A DNA stretch of 64,000 nt from PALSA-129 sp963842505 (GTDB lineage: Bacteria; Acidobacteriota; Terriglobia; Bryobacterales; Bryobacteraceae): the NCBI GenBank assembly GCA_963842505.1, contig CAWJGZ010000004.1, positions 1,178,001-1,242,000 of the forward strand, written 5' to 3'. Made by a program: the position numbers and the translations under genes. Below, one piece after another: positions 63,406-64,000 of this stretch (the stretch's first letter is position 1; every line of letters begins with the position of its first letter). The notes below the pieces were generated by a model. It was not told the origin of the DNA. It saw only the letters and a program-made list of their open reading frames with translations, and ran no database searches.

Positions 63406-64000
63406 ATGCGCCCTGTGGCTCTGACAATTGCCGGTTCCGATCCCAGTGGAGGAGCGGGGCTGCAAGCCGACCTCAAAACCTTTCATCAATTCGGGGTCTA
63501 TGGCGAAGCTGTGGTCACCCTGGTGACCGTGCAGAACAGCGTACGGGTCTCGCGCGTGGAATTGATGCCGCGGGATTTGGTATTGGAACAAATCGCCGCG
63601 GTAGTGGAAGACATGCCGCCGGGTGCGGCCAAGACGGGAGCGCTGGGGTCGGCGGAACTGGTGGAAGCCGTGGCGCGGGCGGCGGCGGAGTTCCGCTTTC
63701 CGCTGGTGGTTGATCCGGTGATGGTGAGCAAGCACGGGCAGCCGCTGCTGCCGGAGACGGCCGCGCATGCTATCCGCCAGTATCTGCTGCCGCGGGCCGC
63801 GCTGGTGACGCCCAATATTCCGGAAGCCCAGGCGCTGACGGGCATTGCCATACTCACTCTGGACGATATGCGGCAGGCTGCCCGCCGGATTTGCGAGATG
63901 GGCGCTCGCGCGGTGTTGATTAAAGGCGGACACGGGTCGGGCCAGGAATCGACCGATATCCTCTTCGACGGCGCCGAATGGCGCGAATTCAAAGCGGCGC
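63406..64000 (+). CDS. thiD: Hydroxymethylpyrimidine/phosphomethylpyrimidine kinase (partial)
   Basis: Phosphorylates HMP and HMP-P in thiamine synthesis. The N-terminal 198 residues are present and the gene runs off the right edge (the family is about 265 residues). Ribokinase-like motifs: VALTIAGSDPSGGAGLQADLKTF, AAVVEDMPPGAAKTGAL, PLVVDPVMVSKHG, LVTPNIPEAQALTG and VLIKGGHG. ATG 63406 gives MRPVALTIAGSD, the usual start, with GAGGG before it. No TPP riboswitch is seen in the 170 bases upstream. Confidence 0.93.
   Translation, partial: MRPVALTIAGSDPSGGAGLQADLKTFHQFGVYGEAVVTLVTVQNSVRVSRVELMPRDLVLEQIAAVVEDMPPGAAKTGALGSAELVEAVARAAAEFRFPLVVDPVMVSKHGQPLLPETAAHAIRQYLLPRAALVTPNIPEAQALTGIAILTLDDMRQAARRICEMGARAVLIKGGHGSGQESTDILFDGAEWREFKAA

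Overview
The window reads as chromosomal DNA of a soil Acidobacteriota, most likely Bryobacterales (the Candidatus Solibacter group). Marker features are an Oar-like TonB-dependent receptor with an N-terminal carboxypeptidase-regulatory-like domain, an NHL-repeat protein ending in the C-terminal domain first described from Solibacter, several secreted M1/matrixin peptidases, GH127 and GH28 glycosidases with twin-arginine signals, futalosine-pathway menaquinone synthesis (mqnC), and high GC with many long antisense shadow ORFs. No rRNA, tRNA, prophage, insertion sequence or CRISPR array was recognised. The taxonomic call is inference from these families.

Layout. 1-4.3 kb (minus): two subunits of a molybdenum hydroxylase, then a large membrane protein with a spermidine-synthase-like domain. 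4.6-9.1 kb: an isolated nuoA, a membrane-anchored MutS-like ATPase, queG and a secreted TPR protein. 9.1-15.5 kb: a small IPT/TIG protein, a polytopic membrane protein, a HAD phosphatase coupled to a small membrane protein, a 6S RNA gene, an isolated Flp pilin, an isolated ABC-2 permease, an M23 peptidase and a glutaminyl cyclase. 15.6-20.6 kb (minus): a TPR protein, an MFS exporter and a two-component system behind a frameshifted secreted protein. 20.7-27.7 kb is the housekeeping core: recA with a tandem truncated recA paralogue, an HU protein, tatA, dnaG, rpoD and an RRM protein. 28.1-34 kb: a GT28-type glycosyltransferase with a 42-residue membrane microprotein upstream, a macro-domain protein, an M1-like peptidase and an FAH-family enzyme. 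34.1-41.8 kb: Tat-exported GH127 and GH28 enzymes, a PLP decarboxylase and a secreted esterase. 42-47 kb: a TonB-dependent receptor interrupted by one in-frame amber codon, and a TPR protein. 47-52.4 kb (minus): an ABC exporter pair, serS and mqnC. 52.4-64 kb: an aminotransferase relic, a UPF0173 hydrolase, an alpha/beta hydrolase that seems to have lost its catalytic Ser and His, an M1 aminopeptidase, an HD-GYP protein, a matrixin-like protease with a C-terminal frameshift, the NHL protein and the start of thiD.

The window combines core DNA and RNA metabolism with scavenging functions: extracellular peptidases, plant polysaccharide hydrolases, outer-membrane uptake and exporters. Gene decay is visible in several places (nonsense codon, two frameshifts, relics), and a dispersed double-hairpin repeat sits in intergenic gaps. 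The observations most worth following up are the recA tandem paralogue, the 6S RNA gene, the interrupted receptor, the probable pseudo-hydrolase and the microprotein.
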